Source: Phenylobacterium sp. (GTDB taxonomy: Bacteria; Pseudomonadota; Alphaproteobacteria; Caulobacterales; Caulobacteraceae). From it: DNA of 42,869 nucleotides. The stretch is taken from assembly GCF_030651755.1 (NCBI RefSeq), contig NZ_JAUSBZ010000164.1, positions 1-42,869 on the forward strand. The letters run 5' to 3'. A program made the position numbers and the translations under genes. Under the pieces are notes generated by a model. It had not been told where the DNA came from and searched no databases. It saw only the letters and a program-made list of their open reading frames with translations. Shown in pieces: positions 31,396 to 40,566 of the stretch. Within the stretch, counting starts at the first letter, position 1. Every line of letters starts with the position of its first letter.

Positions 31396-33720
31396 CTAGT
31401 CGGCCAGTTCGGCGGCCGCATCCTTGGACGGGTTCTCGATGGTCGGCGCGCCCGGCTCGCGGGAGTCGCCTTCGATCTCGAAGTCCAGCTTGCCGTCCTT
31501 GAGCACCACGCGGACGTGGCCGCCCTTGACCAGTCGGCCAAACAGGATCTCGTCGGCCAGGGGCTTCTTGATGTGCTCCTGGATGACCCGGGCCAGCGGC
31601 CGGGCGCCATAGAGCTCGTCGAAGCCATTGTCGGCCAGCCAGCCGGCCGCCTCGTCGGTGGTCTCGATGGTGACGTGGCGATCAGCCAGCTGGGCTTCCA
31701 GCTGCATGACGAACTTCTGCACCACCTGGCGGATGATCGACTGATCCAGCGGACGGAAGGCCACCACCGCATCGAGGCGGTTGCGGAATTCCGGGGTGAA
31801 GACCCGCTTGATCGCCTCTTCGGCCTCGTGGTCAGCCTTGCCCCGGCCAAAGCCGATGGTGTTGCGCTGAGAGTCGGCCGCGCCGGCATTGGTGGTCATG
31901 ATGAGCACCACATTGCGGAAGTCGATCTTCTTGCCGTTGGAGTCGGTCAGCACCCCGTGGTCCATGACCTGCAGCAGGATGTTGTAGACGTCCGGGTGGG
32001 CCTTCTCGATCTCGTCCAGCAGGACAACCGCGTGGGGATGCTGGTCGACGGCGTCGGTCAGCAGGCCCCCCTGGTCGAAGCCCACATAGCCCGGAGGCGC
32101 GCCGATCAGGCGGCTGACCGTGTGCCGCTCCATATACTCCGACATGTCGAAGCGCAGGAGCTCGATGCCCAGTGTCGAGGCCAGCTGCCGAGCGGTCTCG
32201 GTCTTGCCGGTGCCGGTGGGGCCCGAGAAGAGGTAGCAGCCGATCGGCTTGTTGGGATCGCGCAGGCCGGCCCGGGCCATCTTCATGGCCGCAGACAGCT
32301 GGTCGATCGCCTCGTCCTGGCCGTAGACCGCCCGCTTCAGGTCGGTCTCCAGCTGCTTCAGCGCCTCGGTGTCGGACTTGGAGACCGACTTGGGCGGGAT
32401 GCGGGCGATCTTGGCCACCACGGCCTCGATCTCCTTGACCCCGATGGTCTTCTTCCGACGGCTCTCGGGCAGCAGCATCTGGCTGGCGCCGGCCTCGTCG
32501 ATCAGGTCAATCGCCTTGTCCGGCAGCTTGCGGTCATTGATGTACTTGGCCGACAGCTCGACGGCGGCCTTCAGGGCGTCGTTGGTGTAGCGGAGCTTGT
32601 GGAACTCCTCGTAATAGGTCTTCAGGCCCTTCAGGATCTTGATCGTGTCCTCGAGCGTGGGCTCGTTGACGTCGATCTTCTGGAAGCGCCGGACCAGCGC
32701 CCGGTCCTTCTCGAAGTGCTGACGGAACTCCTTGTAAGTGGTCGAGCCCATGCACCGCAGGGCGCCCGAGGCCAGGGCCGGCTTCAAGAGGTTGGAGGCG
32801 TCCATGGCCCCGCCGCTGGTGGCGCCGGCGCCGATCACCGTGTGGATCTCGTCGATGAACAGGATGGCGTCGGGGTGGTTCTCCAGCTCCTTGACCACCT
32901 GCTTGACCCGCTCCTCGAAGTCCCCGCGATAGCGGGTGCCGGCCAGCAGCGCCCCCATGTCGAGGGAGAAGATGGTCGCGCCAGCAAGCACTTCAGGCAC
33001 CTGCTTGTTGACGATCTTGCGGGCCAGACCCTCGGCGATGGCGGTCTTGCCGACTCCGGGATCGCCCACCAGCAGCGGGTTGTTCTTGGTGCGCCGGCAC
33101 AGGATCTGGATGCAGCGCTCGACCTCGGCGGCGCGACCGATCAGGGGATCGACCTTGCCCTCCTTGGCCTTCTCGTTGAGGTCGACGCAATAGGCCTCCA
33201 GGGCCTCGCCGCCGGTCTTCACCGAAGGCTTCTCCTCGTCGTCGGCGCCCTTGACGGGCTTGCCCTCGACGGTGGCGCCGGCCTTCTTGGCGATGCCGTG
33301 GGCGATGTAGTTGACCGCGTCGTACCGCGTCATGTCCTGCTCCTGCAGGAAGTAGGCGGCGTGGCTCTCGCGCTCGGAGAAGATGGCCACCAGCACATTG
33401 GCGCCGGTGACGTCCTCCCGTCCGGACGACTGGACATGGATGACCGCGCGCTGGATGACGCGCTGGAAGCCCGCCGTCGGCTTGGCGTCCTCCCCGTCAT
33501 CGACCACCAGCGAGCGGAGCTCATTGTCCACATAGCCGGTGAGGGTGGCCCGCAGGGCGCCCAGGTCGACGTCGCAGGCGCGCATGACGGCTGCGGCTTC
33601 CTCATCGTCGATCAGCGCCAGAAGCAGGTGCTCCAGGGTCGCGTATTCGTGCTTTCGCTCATTGGCGTAAGCGACCGCGCGATGCAGTGATTCTTCGAGT
33701 GGGCGTGAAAACGAGGGCAA
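31396..33720 (-). CDS. clpA: ClpA, ATPase subunit of the ClpAP protease
   Basis: The product is 774 aa from a TTG start (33720-33718) that follows GAGAGG by 8 nt; the N-terminus [20 protein letters not shown] is the expected one. The N domain with two Clp repeats covers about 1-145. The first AAA+ module has [17 protein letters not shown] and [14 protein letters not shown]; the second has [17 protein letters not shown] and [16 protein letters not shown], with the TTNAGAADS sensor region. The IGF loop that docks on ClpP is present as NTIGFGRG. It unfolds substrates for ClpP and takes N-end-rule cargo from ClpS, encoded 10 bp upstream in the same operon. The rare TTG start could lower its translation relative to clpS. 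Confidence 0.96.
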   Translation of the reverse strand: MPSFSRPLEESLHRAVAYANERKHEYATLEHLLLALIDDEEAAAVMRACDVDLGALRATLTGYVDNELRSLVVDDGEDAKPTAGFQRVIQRAVIHVQSSGREDVTGANVLVAIFSERESHAAYFLQEQDMTRYDAVNYIAHGIAKKAGATVEGKPVKGADDEEKPSVKTGGEALEAYCVDLNEKAKEGKVDPLIGRAAEVERCIQILCRRTKNNPLLVGDPGVGKTAIAEGLARKIVNKQVPEVLAGATIFSLDMGALLAGTRYRGDFEERVKQVVKELENHPDAILFIDEIHTVIGAGATSGGAMDASNLLKPALASGALRCMGSTTYKEFRQHFEKDRALVRRFQKIDVNEPTLEDTIKILKGLKTYYEEFHKLRYTNDALKAAVELSAKYINDRKLPDKAIDLIDEAGASQMLLPESRRKKTIGVKEIEAVVAKIARIPPKSVSKSDTEALKQLETDLKRAVYGQDEAIDQLSAAMKMARAGLRDPNKPIGCYLFSGPTGTGKTETARQLASTLGIELLRFDMSEYMERHTVSRLIGAPPGYVGFDQGGLLTDAVDQHPHAVVLLDEIEKAHPDVYNILLQVMDHGVLTDSNGKKIDFRNVVLIMTTNAGAADSQRNTIGFGRGKADHEAEEAIKRVFTPEFRNRLDAVVAFRPLDQSIIRQVVQKFVMQLEAQLADRHVTIETTDEAAGWLADNGFDELYGARPLARVIQEHIKKPLADEILFGRLVKGGHVRVVLKDGKLDFEIEGDSREPGAPTIENPSKDAAAELAD

Positions 33721-33730
33721 TATGAGCCTC

Positions 33731-34060
33731 TCAATCCTTTTCCATGGTGCATTGAAGCGGGTGTTGATGCCGCCTGGCGGTATCTACGACCTGTGCGACT
33801 TTGGTCTCGGCCACCTCGAAGGTGAAGACACCGCAAACGCCCACGCCATACTGATGTACGTGCAGCATGATCCTCGTCGCTTCTTCGCGCGACTTGTTAA
33901 AGTACTGCTCCAGGACATAAACGACGAACTCCATAGGCGTGTAGTCGTCGTTCAGCAGCAGGACGCGATACATGGACGGCTTCTGCGTCTTCGGCTTGGT
34001 CTGGGTGATGACCGCCGATTTGACGCCCGTCGACACATCACCTTGCTTGCGCTCGGCCAT
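33731..34060 (-). CDS. clpS: ClpS, N-degron adaptor of ClpAP
   Basis: The product is 109 aa. The flexible N-terminal extension (about 25 residues) is needed for delivery to ClpA. The core follows: [20 protein letters not shown], with the Asn-Asp pair and the Met that shape the N-degron pocket, then [20 protein letters not shown] and ETKVAQVV. It binds proteins with bulky hydrophobic N-terminal residues and hands them to ClpA. Its ribosome-binding site AGGAG lies 8 nt upstream. A TTCAAA-N17-TCTAAT promoter is visible about 45 bp before the start. It is the first gene of clpS-clpA. Confidence 0.96.
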   Translation of the reverse strand: MAERKQGDVSTGVKSAVITQTKPKTQKPSMYRVLLLNDDYTPMEFVVYVLEQYFNKSREEATRIMLHVHQYGVGVCGVFTFEVAETKVAQVVDTARRHQHPLQCTMEKD

Positions 34061-34103
34061 CGAAAACGTCTCCTGGCGGGAGTCTGGTTCCCGCCGCTAA
34101 GGG

Positions 34104-34132
34104 ATTAGATATGGAAAAGGGTCGCGTTTGAA
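34104..34132 (-). promoter_or_regulatory. Sigma-70-like promoter of clpS-clpA
   Basis: On the minus strand TTCAAA (34132-34127) and TCTAAT (34109-34104) are separated by exactly 17 nt, 4/6 and 5/6 to consensus. The predicted transcript start is about 35 nt before the clpS ATG, leaving space for the AGGAG site. Confidence 0.55.
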
Positions 34133-34190
34133 AGGGTTGAAATCGTCGAAGCCCGACCCCAAGCAGCCGACGCCCATCTTTTTATCGCTG

Positions 34191-34202
34191 CGCCTATAGG
34201 CG
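34191..34202. repeat. 12-bp perfect palindrome in the dinB-clpS gap
   Basis: CGCCTATAGGCG is a perfect palindrome 13 bp beyond the dinB stop, with TTTT on its plus-strand right side. It has no loop, so it is a poor terminator. It may be a protein-binding site or chance. Confidence 0.3.
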
Positions 34203-34215
34203 TTTTCGCCCCTGC

Positions 34216-35490
34216 TCAATCCCGATCGGAGGGTTTTAACCGCAGGGCGCGCCCTGTTGTCAGGGCCTGGGGGCCGAACCTCGCCCTTATGGCGTCGGCG
34301 GTCTGTTCCTCCGCCAGAATCCTCTGCTCATCGCCGCCGAACAGGTCGCCGCCCCCTTGCGCGGCGGGCGAAAGCTCGCCCAGGCCCACGCCAATCAGGC
34401 GGAAGGTGCGACCATCGGCCTCGCGACGCAGGAGTTCGCGGGCGGCGGCGAACAGGGTCTTGGCCGTCTGAGTCGGTTCGGCCAGGGCGCGGCGGCGGGT
34501 CAGCAGCCGAAAATCTGTGGTCTTCAGCTTCAGGGTGGCGATCTGCCCGGTGACGCCTGCGCTTCGCGCCTGCCGGGCGACTCGGTCGCACAGGGGCGCC
34601 AGCCGGTCCTCCAGGGCGCCATAGTCCGACAGATCGCTGTTGAAGGTCGTTTCGGCGCTGATTCCCTTGCGGACCTGATCGGGGTCCACCGGGCGGGTGT
34701 CGCGCCCGTGGGCGAGGTCGAACAGCCGCAGGCCGTGCGCCCCGAAACGGCTGGCCAGGAATTTCTGGTCCTGCCGGGCCAGATCGCCAATGGTCCTCAG
34801 GCCCGCGGCCTCCAGGGTCTTCACCATGGCCGGCCCCACGCCGGGCAGCAGACCCACCGGTCGCGGGGCCAGGAAGCCCTTGGCCTCAGCCGCGCCGATC
34901 ACCGAAAAGCCCCGGGGTTTGTCCAGATCCGAGGCGATCTTGGCCAGGAACTTGTTGGGGGCCAGACCGATGGAGACGGTGAGGCCGGTCTGCGCCTCGA
35001 TGGCCGCCTGCGCCCGGGCCAGGGTCACGGCAGGCGGGGCGCCATGCAGGCGCTCGGTGCCGGCCAGGTCCATCCAGGCCTCGTCCAGGGACAGGGGCTG
35101 GACCAGGGGCGTCAGCTCCGCCAGCAGCCCCATGATGATCTTGCTCTGCGCCTTGTACTTGGCGAAGTCCGGCTTGATCACCACGGCCTGCGGGCAGGCG
35201 GCCAGGGCCTTGAACATCGGCATGGCCGAGCGCACCCCATAGACCCGGGCCATATAGCAGCAGGTGGTGACCACCCCGCGGACCCCGCCGCCGACGATCA
35301 CCGGCAGGTCGCGCAGTTCGGGCCGGTCACGCTTCTCCACCGAGGCGTAGAAGGCGTCGCAGTCCATATGCGCCATGCACAGGTCGAACAGCTCGTCATG
35401 CGCCACCAGCCGGGGCGAGCCGCAGGATGGGCAGCGCCGGGCGGTCGGCCCGTCGCCGGTCCACAGACAGTCGCGGCACAGGGCCTTCAT
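34216..35490 (-). CDS. dinB: DNA polymerase IV (Y-family) with N-terminal zinc finger
   Basis: The product is 424 aa. Residues 1-24 form a small zinc ribbon with CRDC (Cys5, Cys8) and CPSC (Cys20, Cys23), typical of one alphaproteobacterial DinB branch. The Y-family catalytic parts are HMDCDAFYASVEKRDRPEL and VQPLSLDEAWMDLAGTE, followed by helix-hairpin-helix GLLPGVGPAMVKTLEAAG and a little-finger domain. The C-terminus (RARFGPQALTTGRAL) is a normal end; I see no clear beta-clamp QL(S/D)LF box. The enzyme copies damaged DNA with low fidelity. Its ATG overlaps the stop of the ROK kinase (ATGA), so it is translated as part of the HAD-ROK-dinB operon. I found no LexA-type GTTC-N7-GTTC box next to it. 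Confidence 0.93.
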   Translation of the reverse strand: MKALCRDCLWTGDGPTARRCPSCGSPRLVAHDELFDLCMAHMDCDAFYASVEKRDRPELRDLPVIVGGGVRGVVTTCCYMARVYGVRSAMPMFKALAACPQAVVIKPDFAKYKAQSKIIMGLLAELTPLVQPLSLDEAWMDLAGTERLHGAPPAVTLARAQAAIEAQTGLTVSIGLAPNKFLAKIASDLDKPRGFSVIGAAEAKGFLAPRPVGLLPGVGPAMVKTLEAAGLRTIGDLARQDQKFLASRFGAHGLRLFDLAHGRDTRPVDPDQVRKGISAETTFNSDLSDYGALEDRLAPLCDRVARQARSAGVTGQIATLKLKTTDFRLLTRRRALAEPTQTAKTLFAAARELLRREADGRTFRLIGVGLGELSPAAQGGGDLFGGDEQRILAEEQTADAIRARFGPQALTTGRALRLKPSDRD

Positions 35491-36383
35491 GGCGCCTCAG
35501 GGGGCCAGAGCCAGGCCGCGCCCCGCACGCCTGAGGAGTCGCCGTGGACGGCCGCGCGAACGGGGGTGTCGAAGCCGTCGGCGAACACATGCGGCGCGAT
35601 GGCCGCGGGCAGCTGCTCATAGAGCTCGGCCACATTGGACATCCCCCCGCCCAGGACAATGACGTCGGGATCGATCAGGTCCGCCACCACGGCCAGGGCG
35701 CGGCCCAGACGGTCGACGTAACGCTGCAGGCTCGCCAGCGCCCCTGGCGCCCCCTGGCGGGCCTGGGCGATGATCTCCGGCGCGGCCAGGCCCGTCCCGT
35801 GGTCGGCGGCCAGGGCGGGGCCCGATATCCAGGTCTCCAGACAGCCCCGGCGTCCGCACCAGCAGGCCGGCCCGGGGTGCTCTTGCGCGGTGGGCCAGGG
35901 GAGGGGGGTGTGACCCCACTCGCCGGCCACCCCGTTGCGGCCCTCCAGGAGCCTCCCGTCCACCACCACGCCGCCGCCGCAGCCGGTGCCCAGGATGGCG
36001 GCGAACACCACGCTGGCGCCCGCGCCCGCCCCATCGGCGGCCTCCGACAGGGCCAGGCAGTTGGCGTCATTGGCCAGGCGCACGGGGCGGGCGAGGGCCG
36101 CCTCCAGGTCCTGGCCAAATCGCTCGCCGTTCAGCCAGACGGAGTTGGCGTTGCGGATCAGCCCCGTGGTGGGAGAGATCGAGCCCGGCATGCCGACCCC
36201 GATCCGCGCCGCCCGCCCGCCGGCCTCCGCCTCCACGGCGGCCACCAGTTCGGCGACCACCGAGAGGGCCGGTTCATAGGCCCCCGGATTGGGCCTGCGC
36301 AGGCGGGCGACGATGGCCCCGCCCGCGTCCAGGGCCGCGGCCTCGATCTTGGTGCCGCCGAAATCGACCCCGATGCGGATCAT
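35487..36383 (-). CDS. ROK-family sugar kinase (fructokinase-like)
   Basis: The product is 298 aa from ATG 36381-36383; the upstream open frame is inside the HAD gene. The ATP-binding loop [18 protein letters not shown] is at the N-terminus. The ROK signature with zinc ligands is [11 protein letters not shown], then [15 protein letters not shown]. The sugar-binding region includes [11 protein letters not shown] and [14 protein letters not shown], and the C-terminal [10 protein letters not shown] is typical. The family phosphorylates fructose, glucose, mannose or N-acetyl sugars in the cytoplasm; the substrate cannot be fixed from sequence. It has no DNA-binding domain, so it is a kinase and not a repressor. 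It lies 13 bp after the HAD gene and overlaps dinB by 4 bp. Confidence 0.88.
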   Translation of the reverse strand: MIRIGVDFGGTKIEAAALDAGGAIVARLRRPNPGAYEPALSVVAELVAAVEAEAGGRAARIGVGMPGSISPTTGLIRNANSVWLNGERFGQDLEAALARPVRLANDANCLALSEAADGAGAGASVVFAAILGTGCGGGVVVDGRLLEGRNGVAGEWGHTPLPWPTAQEHPGPACWCGRRGCLETWISGPALAADHGTGLAAPEIIAQARQGAPGALASLQRYVDRLGRALAVVADLIDPDVIVLGGGMSNVAELYEQLPAAIAPHVFADGFDTPVRAAVHGDSSGVRGAAWLWPPEAP

Positions 36384-36396
36384 CGTCTTTGCGGCG

Positions 36397-37098
36397 TCAG
36401 GAGATCGAGTCGGCGATGGCGATGCGCAGGGCGTCCCAGTCGTCGATTCGGGTGTGCCGGTCGGGCGCGGCCGGGGCCAGGGGCCGCAGGCGCGGATCGG
36501 CCACATGCTGGAAGCGCGCCACCTTGGGCGCGGTCTCGGCCACGGAGTCCAGATTGGGCAGCAGATCGTCGATGAAGGCGGCGGGCCCCTTCACCTGTTC
36601 AGCCAGGGCGCCGGCCAGCGGTCCCTTGGGGCCCGTATTGAGCAGCAGGGGATAGTCCAGGTCGTTGCGCCCCAGCCAGCGGGCCCGCGCCAGCCGGCCT
36701 TGGCCCGGCGCATTGGTCAGGATGACCACCCCGGCCTGCTCGGCCAGGCGGCGCAGGGCTTCGGCCGCGCCCTCGGCCACCCGCATCTCGCCAGAGCCAT
36801 AGCGGAAGAAGTCGTCATAGTGCCGGCGGCCCTCCTCGATCTCCAGGTGCGCCGTCTCGCCGGGGCGATAGATGTTCTGAAACAGGGCGAACCGTTCGAC
36901 CCGGAACTCCAGGCCCCGTTCCGCCAGGAAGGCGCCGAACCCCTCCATGAAGTGACCCAGCACCTCGTCCACATCGACGATCACCAGGGGGCGGCCGGGA
37001 TCAAGGCCGAGACTCTCCACCTGCGGCGCCCGCGGAGCGGACCGCGCGGAGACCACGGTGTCGGCGGGCGATGGGGAAGGGTGCGGCGTGTCGACCAC
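36397..37098 (-). CDS. HAD-superfamily phosphatase-like protein
   Basis: The product is 233 aa from a GTG at 37098; no good ribosome-binding site is visible, so the start is uncertain. Motif I is [18 protein letters not shown] (the two aspartates spaced DxD), motif [12 protein letters not shown], and motifs [15 protein letters not shown]...[15 protein letters not shown] cap domain lies between motifs I and II ([20 protein letters not shown]). It is a probable cytoplasmic phosphatase of small molecules, but the substrate is unknown. A Pro/Ser-rich N-terminal tail of about 30 residues precedes the fold, which may mean the true start is internal. It heads the HAD-ROK-dinB operon and is divergent from divK. 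Confidence 0.78.
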   Translation of the reverse strand: MVDTPHPSPSPADTVVSARSAPRAPQVESLGLDPGRPLVIVDVDEVLGHFMEGFGAFLAERGLEFRVERFALFQNIYRPGETAHLEIEEGRRHYDDFFRYGSGEMRVAEGAAEALRRLAEQAGVVILTNAPGQGRLARARWLGRNDLDYPLLLNTGPKGPLAGALAEQVKGPAAFIDDLLPNLDSVAETAPKVARFQHVADPRLRPLAPAAPDRHTRIDDWDALRIAIADSIS

Positions 37099-37114
37099 TG
37101 GCTCTCTCGTGCGG

Positions 37115-37129
37115 CTAACGCCAGTTTAA
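37115..37129 (+). promoter_or_regulatory. CtrA-box-like element upstream of divK
   Basis: CTAA (37115-37118) and TTAA (37126-37129) are spaced by exactly 7 nt, one base away from the CtrA full site TTAA-N7-TTAA. It is 80 bp before divK. In Caulobacter crescentus divK transcription depends on CtrA, so position and gene agree. Confidence 0.5.
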
Positions 37130-37209
37130 GGATATCCGTGGGATCAATGGAAACAAAGGTGGGGTCGGCGGCAGATTCGCTGGCCGACAAGAGCATCGTC
37201 GGGATGACC

Positions 37210-37575
37210 ATGGCCAAGAAGGTCCTCATCGTCGAGGATAACGAGCTGAACATGAAGCTGTTTCATGATCTGCTCGACGCGCAAGGGTACGAGACCCTGC
37301 AGACCCGCGAAGGCCTGCAAGCCCTCTCTTTGGCCCGTGAGCACCGTCCCGACCTGATTCTCATGGACATCCAGTTGCCGGAGATTTCCGGGCTGGAGGT
37401 CACCAAATGGCTGAAGGAAGACGATGAGCTGGCCCATATCCCCGTGGTCGCCGTCACCGCCTTCGCCATGAAGGGCGATGAGGAGCGCATCCGCGAGGGC
37501 GGCTGCGAGGCCTACATCTCCAAGCCGATTTCCGTGTCGCACTTCCTCGACACCATTCGCCGACTCCTGGAGTAG
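37210..37575 (+). CDS. divK: DivK, single-domain response regulator of the cell cycle
   Basis: The product is 121 aa from ATG 37210; an ATG at 37204 would add MT. With the chosen start the phospho-acceptor is Asp53 ([20 protein letters not shown]), the number used for C. crescentus DivK. Other parts are [39 protein letters not shown] and the lysine in AYISKPISV. The sequence is nearly that of C. crescentus DivK from memory. DivJ phosphorylates it and PleC removes the phosphate; phosphorylated DivK acts on DivL to switch off CtrA. It is followed by pleD after 6 bp, a conserved tandem. A CtrA-like site lies upstream. The neighbouring spmX product would place DivJ at the pole. Confidence 0.96.
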   Translation: MAKKVLIVEDNELNMKLFHDLLDAQGYETLQTREGLQALSLAREHRPDLILMDIQLPEISGLEVTKWLKEDDELAHIPVVAVTAFAMKGDEERIREGGCEAYISKPISVSHFLDTIRRLLE

Positions 37576-37581
37576 GCCGCC

Positions 37582-38946
37582 ATGTCAGCACGCATCCTGG
37601 TCGTGGACGATATCGAGGCCAATGTCCGCCTGCTCGAGGCCAAGCTGAGCGCTGAGTACTATGAGGTGCTGACGGCCTATGACGGCCCGACCGCGCTCGC
37701 CATGGCCGCGGCAGAACAGCCCGACATCGTGCTGCTGGACGTGATGATGCCCGGCATGGACGGCTTTCAGGTCTGCCGGCGCCTGAAGGACGATCCCGAG
37801 ACCCGCCACGTGCCGGTGGTGCTGGTCACCGCTCTCGACGGCCGCGCCGATCGGATCGCCGGCCTGGAGGCCGGCGCCGATGAATTCCTCACCAAGCCCA
37901 TTGACGACGTCATGCTGTTCGCCCGGGTGCGCAGCCTGACCCGCCTGAAGACCGTCATCGACGAGCTGCGGGTGCGCGAGGCCTCGGGCCGCCGCATCGG
38001 CGTCATCGCCGGGGCGGGCTCGCGCCTGGGCGGCACGGGCGGCCGGGTGCTGATCGTCGATGATCACGAGCGTCAGGCCCAGCGGGTCGCCGCCGAGCTC
38101 TCCATTGAACACCGCCCGGTCATCGAATCCGAGCCCGACAAGGCTCTGCTGACGGCCCGGGGCCCTGTGGACCTGGTGATCGTCAATGTCACCGCCCGCA
38201 GCTTCGATGGCCTGCGCTTCTGCGCCCAGCTGCGCTCGGACGAGGCCACCCGCCACCTGCCGATCCTGGCCATTGTCGACTTCGACGAGCGGCCCCGGCT
38301 GATGAAGGCCCTGGACATCGGGGTCAACGACCTGCTGTCCAAGCCCATCGACCCCCAGGAACTGTCGGCTCGCGCGCGGACCCAGATCCGCCGCAAGCGC
38401 TACACCGACTATCTGCGGGACAATCTCGACCATTCCCTGGAGCTGGCGGTCACCGACCAGCTCACCGGCCTGCACAATCGCCGCTACATGTCCGGCCAGC
38501 TGGAAGCCCTGGTCAAGCGCGCCGCCCATGGGGGCGAGCCGGTGGCGGCCCTGCTGATCGACATCGACCATTTCAAGAAAATCAATGACGGCTACGGCCA
38601 CGATGTGGGCGACGAGGTGCTGCGGGAATTCGCGGTGCGCCTGGCCTCCAACGTCCGGGCCGTGGACCTGCCCTGCCGCTATGGCGGCGAGGAATTCGTG
38701 GTGGTCATGCCCGGCACCCGCATCGAGGACGCCGAGCGCATCGCCGAACGCATCCGCCTGCATGTGGCCGGCGCGCCCTTCCGCGTCGCCCACGGGACCG
38801 AGCTCCTGACCGCCACCATCTCCATCGGGGTCGCCGCCACCATCGGCCCCGACGACACCCCTGACACCCTGCTCAAGCGGGCAGACGAGGGCCTCTATGA
38901 GGCCAAGTCCTCCGGCCGCAACAAGGTCATATCCCGGGCGGCGTAA
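37582..38946 (+). CDS. pleD: PleD, response regulator diguanylate cyclase
   Basis: The product is 454 aa, which I recall as also the C. crescentus PleD length. The receiver domain 1 (1-120) has Asp53 in IVLLDVMMPGMDGFQ. The second receiver-like adaptor domain (about 154-275) has GRVLIVDDHERQ, but VIVNVTARSFDG where an Asp would be, so it is not a normal phospho-acceptor. The GGDEF domain is about 285-454, with GGEEF at 368-372 and the product-inhibition site RAVD at 359-362, the same numbers I recall for the Caulobacter protein. Phosphorylation dimerises PleD, making cyclic di-GMP during the swarmer-to-stalked transition. It overlaps no gene and is in operon with divK. Confidence 0.96.
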   Translation: MSARILVVDDIEANVRLLEAKLSAEYYEVLTAYDGPTALAMAAAEQPDIVLLDVMMPGMDGFQVCRRLKDDPETRHVPVVLVTALDGRADRIAGLEAGADEFLTKPIDDVMLFARVRSLTRLKTVIDELRVREASGRRIGVIAGAGSRLGGTGGRVLIVDDHERQAQRVAAELSIEHRPVIESEPDKALLTARGPVDLVIVNVTARSFDGLRFCAQLRSDEATRHLPILAIVDFDERPRLMKALDIGVNDLLSKPIDPQELSARARTQIRRKRYTDYLRDNLDHSLELAVTDQLTGLHNRRYMSGQLEALVKRAAHGGEPVAALLIDIDHFKKINDGYGHDVGDEVLREFAVRLASNVRAVDLPCRYGGEEFVVVMPGTRIEDAERIAERIRLHVAGAPFRVAHGTELLTATISIGVAATIGPDDTPDTLLKRADEGLYEAKSSGRNKVISRAA

Positions 38947-39008
38947 GCCGTAGTCAAGGTTCCGTTGCAGGTATAGCCTCGACCCCAAAACAACCTGGGG
39001 AGGCGCCT

Positions 39009-39374
39009 ATGATCGCCGTATCAGCGTGGCTTGCCATTGCGTTCGGAACGCTCGGAGCGATCCTAGAAGTCCTGCGAAACTGGCCTGACTGGCAGTGGTG
39101 GCCCTTCTGGGTCGTCGACTACGTCGCCGCTGGCCTGCTGATCGTTGGTGGCGTCAGCGCGCTACGGCGTCGCGGTGAACGCGTGCTAGCGGGCGGGTGG
39201 GGCTTCGCCTGCGCCATGTTCTGGATGTCGTTCTTCAGCCACCTGGGCGGCCTTCGCGCAGCCGTAGAGGTCAGCGCCCGTGAACAGCGTCTGACCCTCA
39301 TCATCGGCGTCATGTTCGCGGTGACGGTGTGCGGGCTGATGCTGACCTTGCTCGGCCAGTCGCGGCGACGATAG
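39009..39374 (+). CDS. Small membrane protein of unknown function
   Basis: The product is 121 aa with GGGGAGG 6 nt before ATG. Four hydrophobic segments are visible: VSAWLAIAFGTLGAILEVL (about 4-22), WVVDYVAAGLLIVGGVSAL (34-52), LAGGWGFACAMFWMSFF (60-76) and LTLIIGVMFAVTVCGLMLTL (94-114). Basic residues between segments suggest a cytoplasmic loop (RRRGER) and a cytoplasmic C-terminus (RRR). I do not recognise the family. It is separated from pleD by 62 bp, with no shared function seen, and is followed by a bidirectional terminator. Confidence 0.7.
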   Translation: MIAVSAWLAIAFGTLGAILEVLRNWPDWQWWPFWVVDYVAAGLLIVGGVSALRRRGERVLAGGWGFACAMFWMSFFSHLGGLRAAVEVSAREQRLTLIIGVMFAVTVCGLMLTLLGQSRRR

Positions 39375-39385
39375 GCCAAAACGCA

Positions 39386-39414
39386 AAACGCCCGGCTGAT
39401 CCAGCCGGGCGTTT
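39386..39414. terminator. Bidirectional terminator between the membrane protein and rpmG
   Basis: AAACGCCCGGCT (39386-39397) pairs with AGCCGGGCGTTT (39403-39414) across GATCC. A 12-bp perfect stem flanked by AAAA on the left and TTT on the right can stop transcription from both sides. It lies between two convergent genes. Confidence 0.88.
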
Positions 39415-39441
39415 CCTTGTTCGGGTGCGCGGAAAGCGATC

Positions 39442-39609
39442 CTACTTGATCTTGCCTTCGCGGAATTCCACGTGCTTGCGCACGACGGGGTCGTACTTCT
39501 TCATGACCAGCTTGTCGGTCTTGGTGCGGGCGTTCTTCTTGGTCACGTAGAAAAAGCCGGTGTCCGCCGAGGAGTTCAGGCGGATCTTGATGGAAGCTGG
39601 CTTCGCCAT
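39442..39609 (-). CDS. rpmG: 50S ribosomal protein L33
   Basis: This is a 55-aa ORF, the exact family length. The product starts [20 protein letters not shown] and ends FREGKIK, with the family segment [19 protein letters not shown]. It contains no cysteine, so it is the zinc-independent form of L33. L33 sits near the E site of the large ribosomal subunit and is non-essential in some bacteria. Gene order near pleD is also found in Caulobacter. A TTGACT-N16-TATTGT promoter is visible about 65 bp upstream, and the bidirectional terminator follows the stop by 27 bp. Confidence 0.95.
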   Translation of the reverse strand: MAKPASIKIRLNSSADTGFFYVTKKNARTKTDKLVMKKYDPVVRKHVEFREGKIK

Positions 39610-39672
39610 GGTCGGTCCTCGCGGGGCCGGTCAAGCGCGCTTACCCCGGCAGTCATTTCGAATGAGCCGCGG

Positions 39673-39700
39673 ACAATACGAATCCGCAGACCAAAGTCAA
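39673..39700 (-). promoter_or_regulatory. Sigma-70-like promoter of rpmG
   Basis: On the minus strand TTGACT (39700-39695) and TATTGT (39678-39673) are separated by 16 nt, 5/6 and 4/6 to consensus. It is placed 64 bp before the rpmG ATG, in the gap after the pirin gene. Confidence 0.55.
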
Positions 39701-39724
39701 TGCGGGGACGCCCTGGGGCTTAAT

Positions 39725-40561
39725 CTAGGCGCCCGCCGTCGTCAGCCGCCCCGTCTGGTAGTCCATGAACGCCTGGCGGATCTCGTCGACGGTGTTCATC
39801 ACGAAGGGGCCGTGGGCGACCACGGGTTCGTCGATGACGGGGGCGGCGTAGAAGAGGGCTCGGACGGGTGTCTGGGCCTTTACGGGCAGAACGTCGTCGG
39901 CGTCCGCAGCATGGGTCCAGGCGTGCTGGTCGGCGCGGACGGGGGTTGTTGAGCCCTCGCCCACCTGGGCCTCGCCCTCCAGCACGAGCAGGAAGCCCCG
40001 CCAGCCGGCCTTCAGAGGCAGGGCCAGGGTCGCGCCGGCGTCCAGGCGCAGGTCCATCAGGGCCAGGGGCCAGAGGCTGCCGTGGGGCCGGCTCTCCCCG
40101 CCCAGCTCGCCGGCATAGAGCCTGGCCTCATAGCCCTCACCGGTGACGAGGGCCGCCTCGCTCGCCCGCTGATCGCCATAGCGGGCGGGCGTCATCTTCT
40201 GGGCCGCCGGCAGGTTGAGCCACAGCTGCAGGGAATGGACGCCCCGCGGTCCCGGCATCTCCGAATGCATCACCCCGCCGCCGGCGGTCATGAACTGGAC
40301 GTCGCCGGGCTCCAGCTCGCCATGGGCGCCGGTATGGTCCTCGTGCAGCATCTGGCCTTCCAGGACGAAGGTCACCGTCTCCATGCCCCGGTGCGGATGG
40401 GTCGGGAAGCCGGCGGGCGGGGCGAACCAGTCCTCGGCCAGGAACAGGAAGGGGCTGTAGGGGCGGTGGTCCTGCGGCGCGATGATCAGGCGGTTCTGAT
40501 GGCGGGGACCCAGCACATTGCGCGGGCCGGCGGTCTCGACGCGGTCGATGGAAAGCGCCAT
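39725..40561 (-). CDS. Pirin family protein
   Basis: The product is 278 aa with two cupin halves. The N-terminal half has the pirin metal-site pattern FPTHPHRGMETVTFVLEG with HEDHTG, then GDVQFMTAGGGVMHSEMP, giving His/His/His/Glu ligands. The C-terminal half (LPLKAGWRGFLLVLEGEAQ) lacks a clear metal site, as usual. Bacterial pirins can have quercetin 2,3-dioxygenase activity or act as redox-sensitive regulators; which applies here is unknown. The gene follows the FMN reductase gene by 5 bp, both probably transcribed together, which hints at a redox or stress role. Confidence 0.9.
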   Translation of the reverse strand: MALSIDRVETAGPRNVLGPRHQNRLIIAPQDHRPYSPFLFLAEDWFAPPAGFPTHPHRGMETVTFVLEGQMLHEDHTGAHGELEPGDVQFMTAGGGVMHSEMPGPRGVHSLQLWLNLPAAQKMTPARYGDQRASEAALVTGEGYEARLYAGELGGESRPHGSLWPLALMDLRLDAGATLALPLKAGWRGFLLVLEGEAQVGEGSTTPVRADQHAWTHAADADDVLPVKAQTPVRALFYAAPVIDEPVVAHGPFVMNTVDEIRQAFMDYQTGRLTTAGA

Positions 40562-40566
40562 GGGCT

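Noticed and set aside
34191-34202. CGCCTATAGGCG as a dinB terminator.
   Set aside because: A palindrome without a loop, and the T-run is on the wrong strand for dinB.
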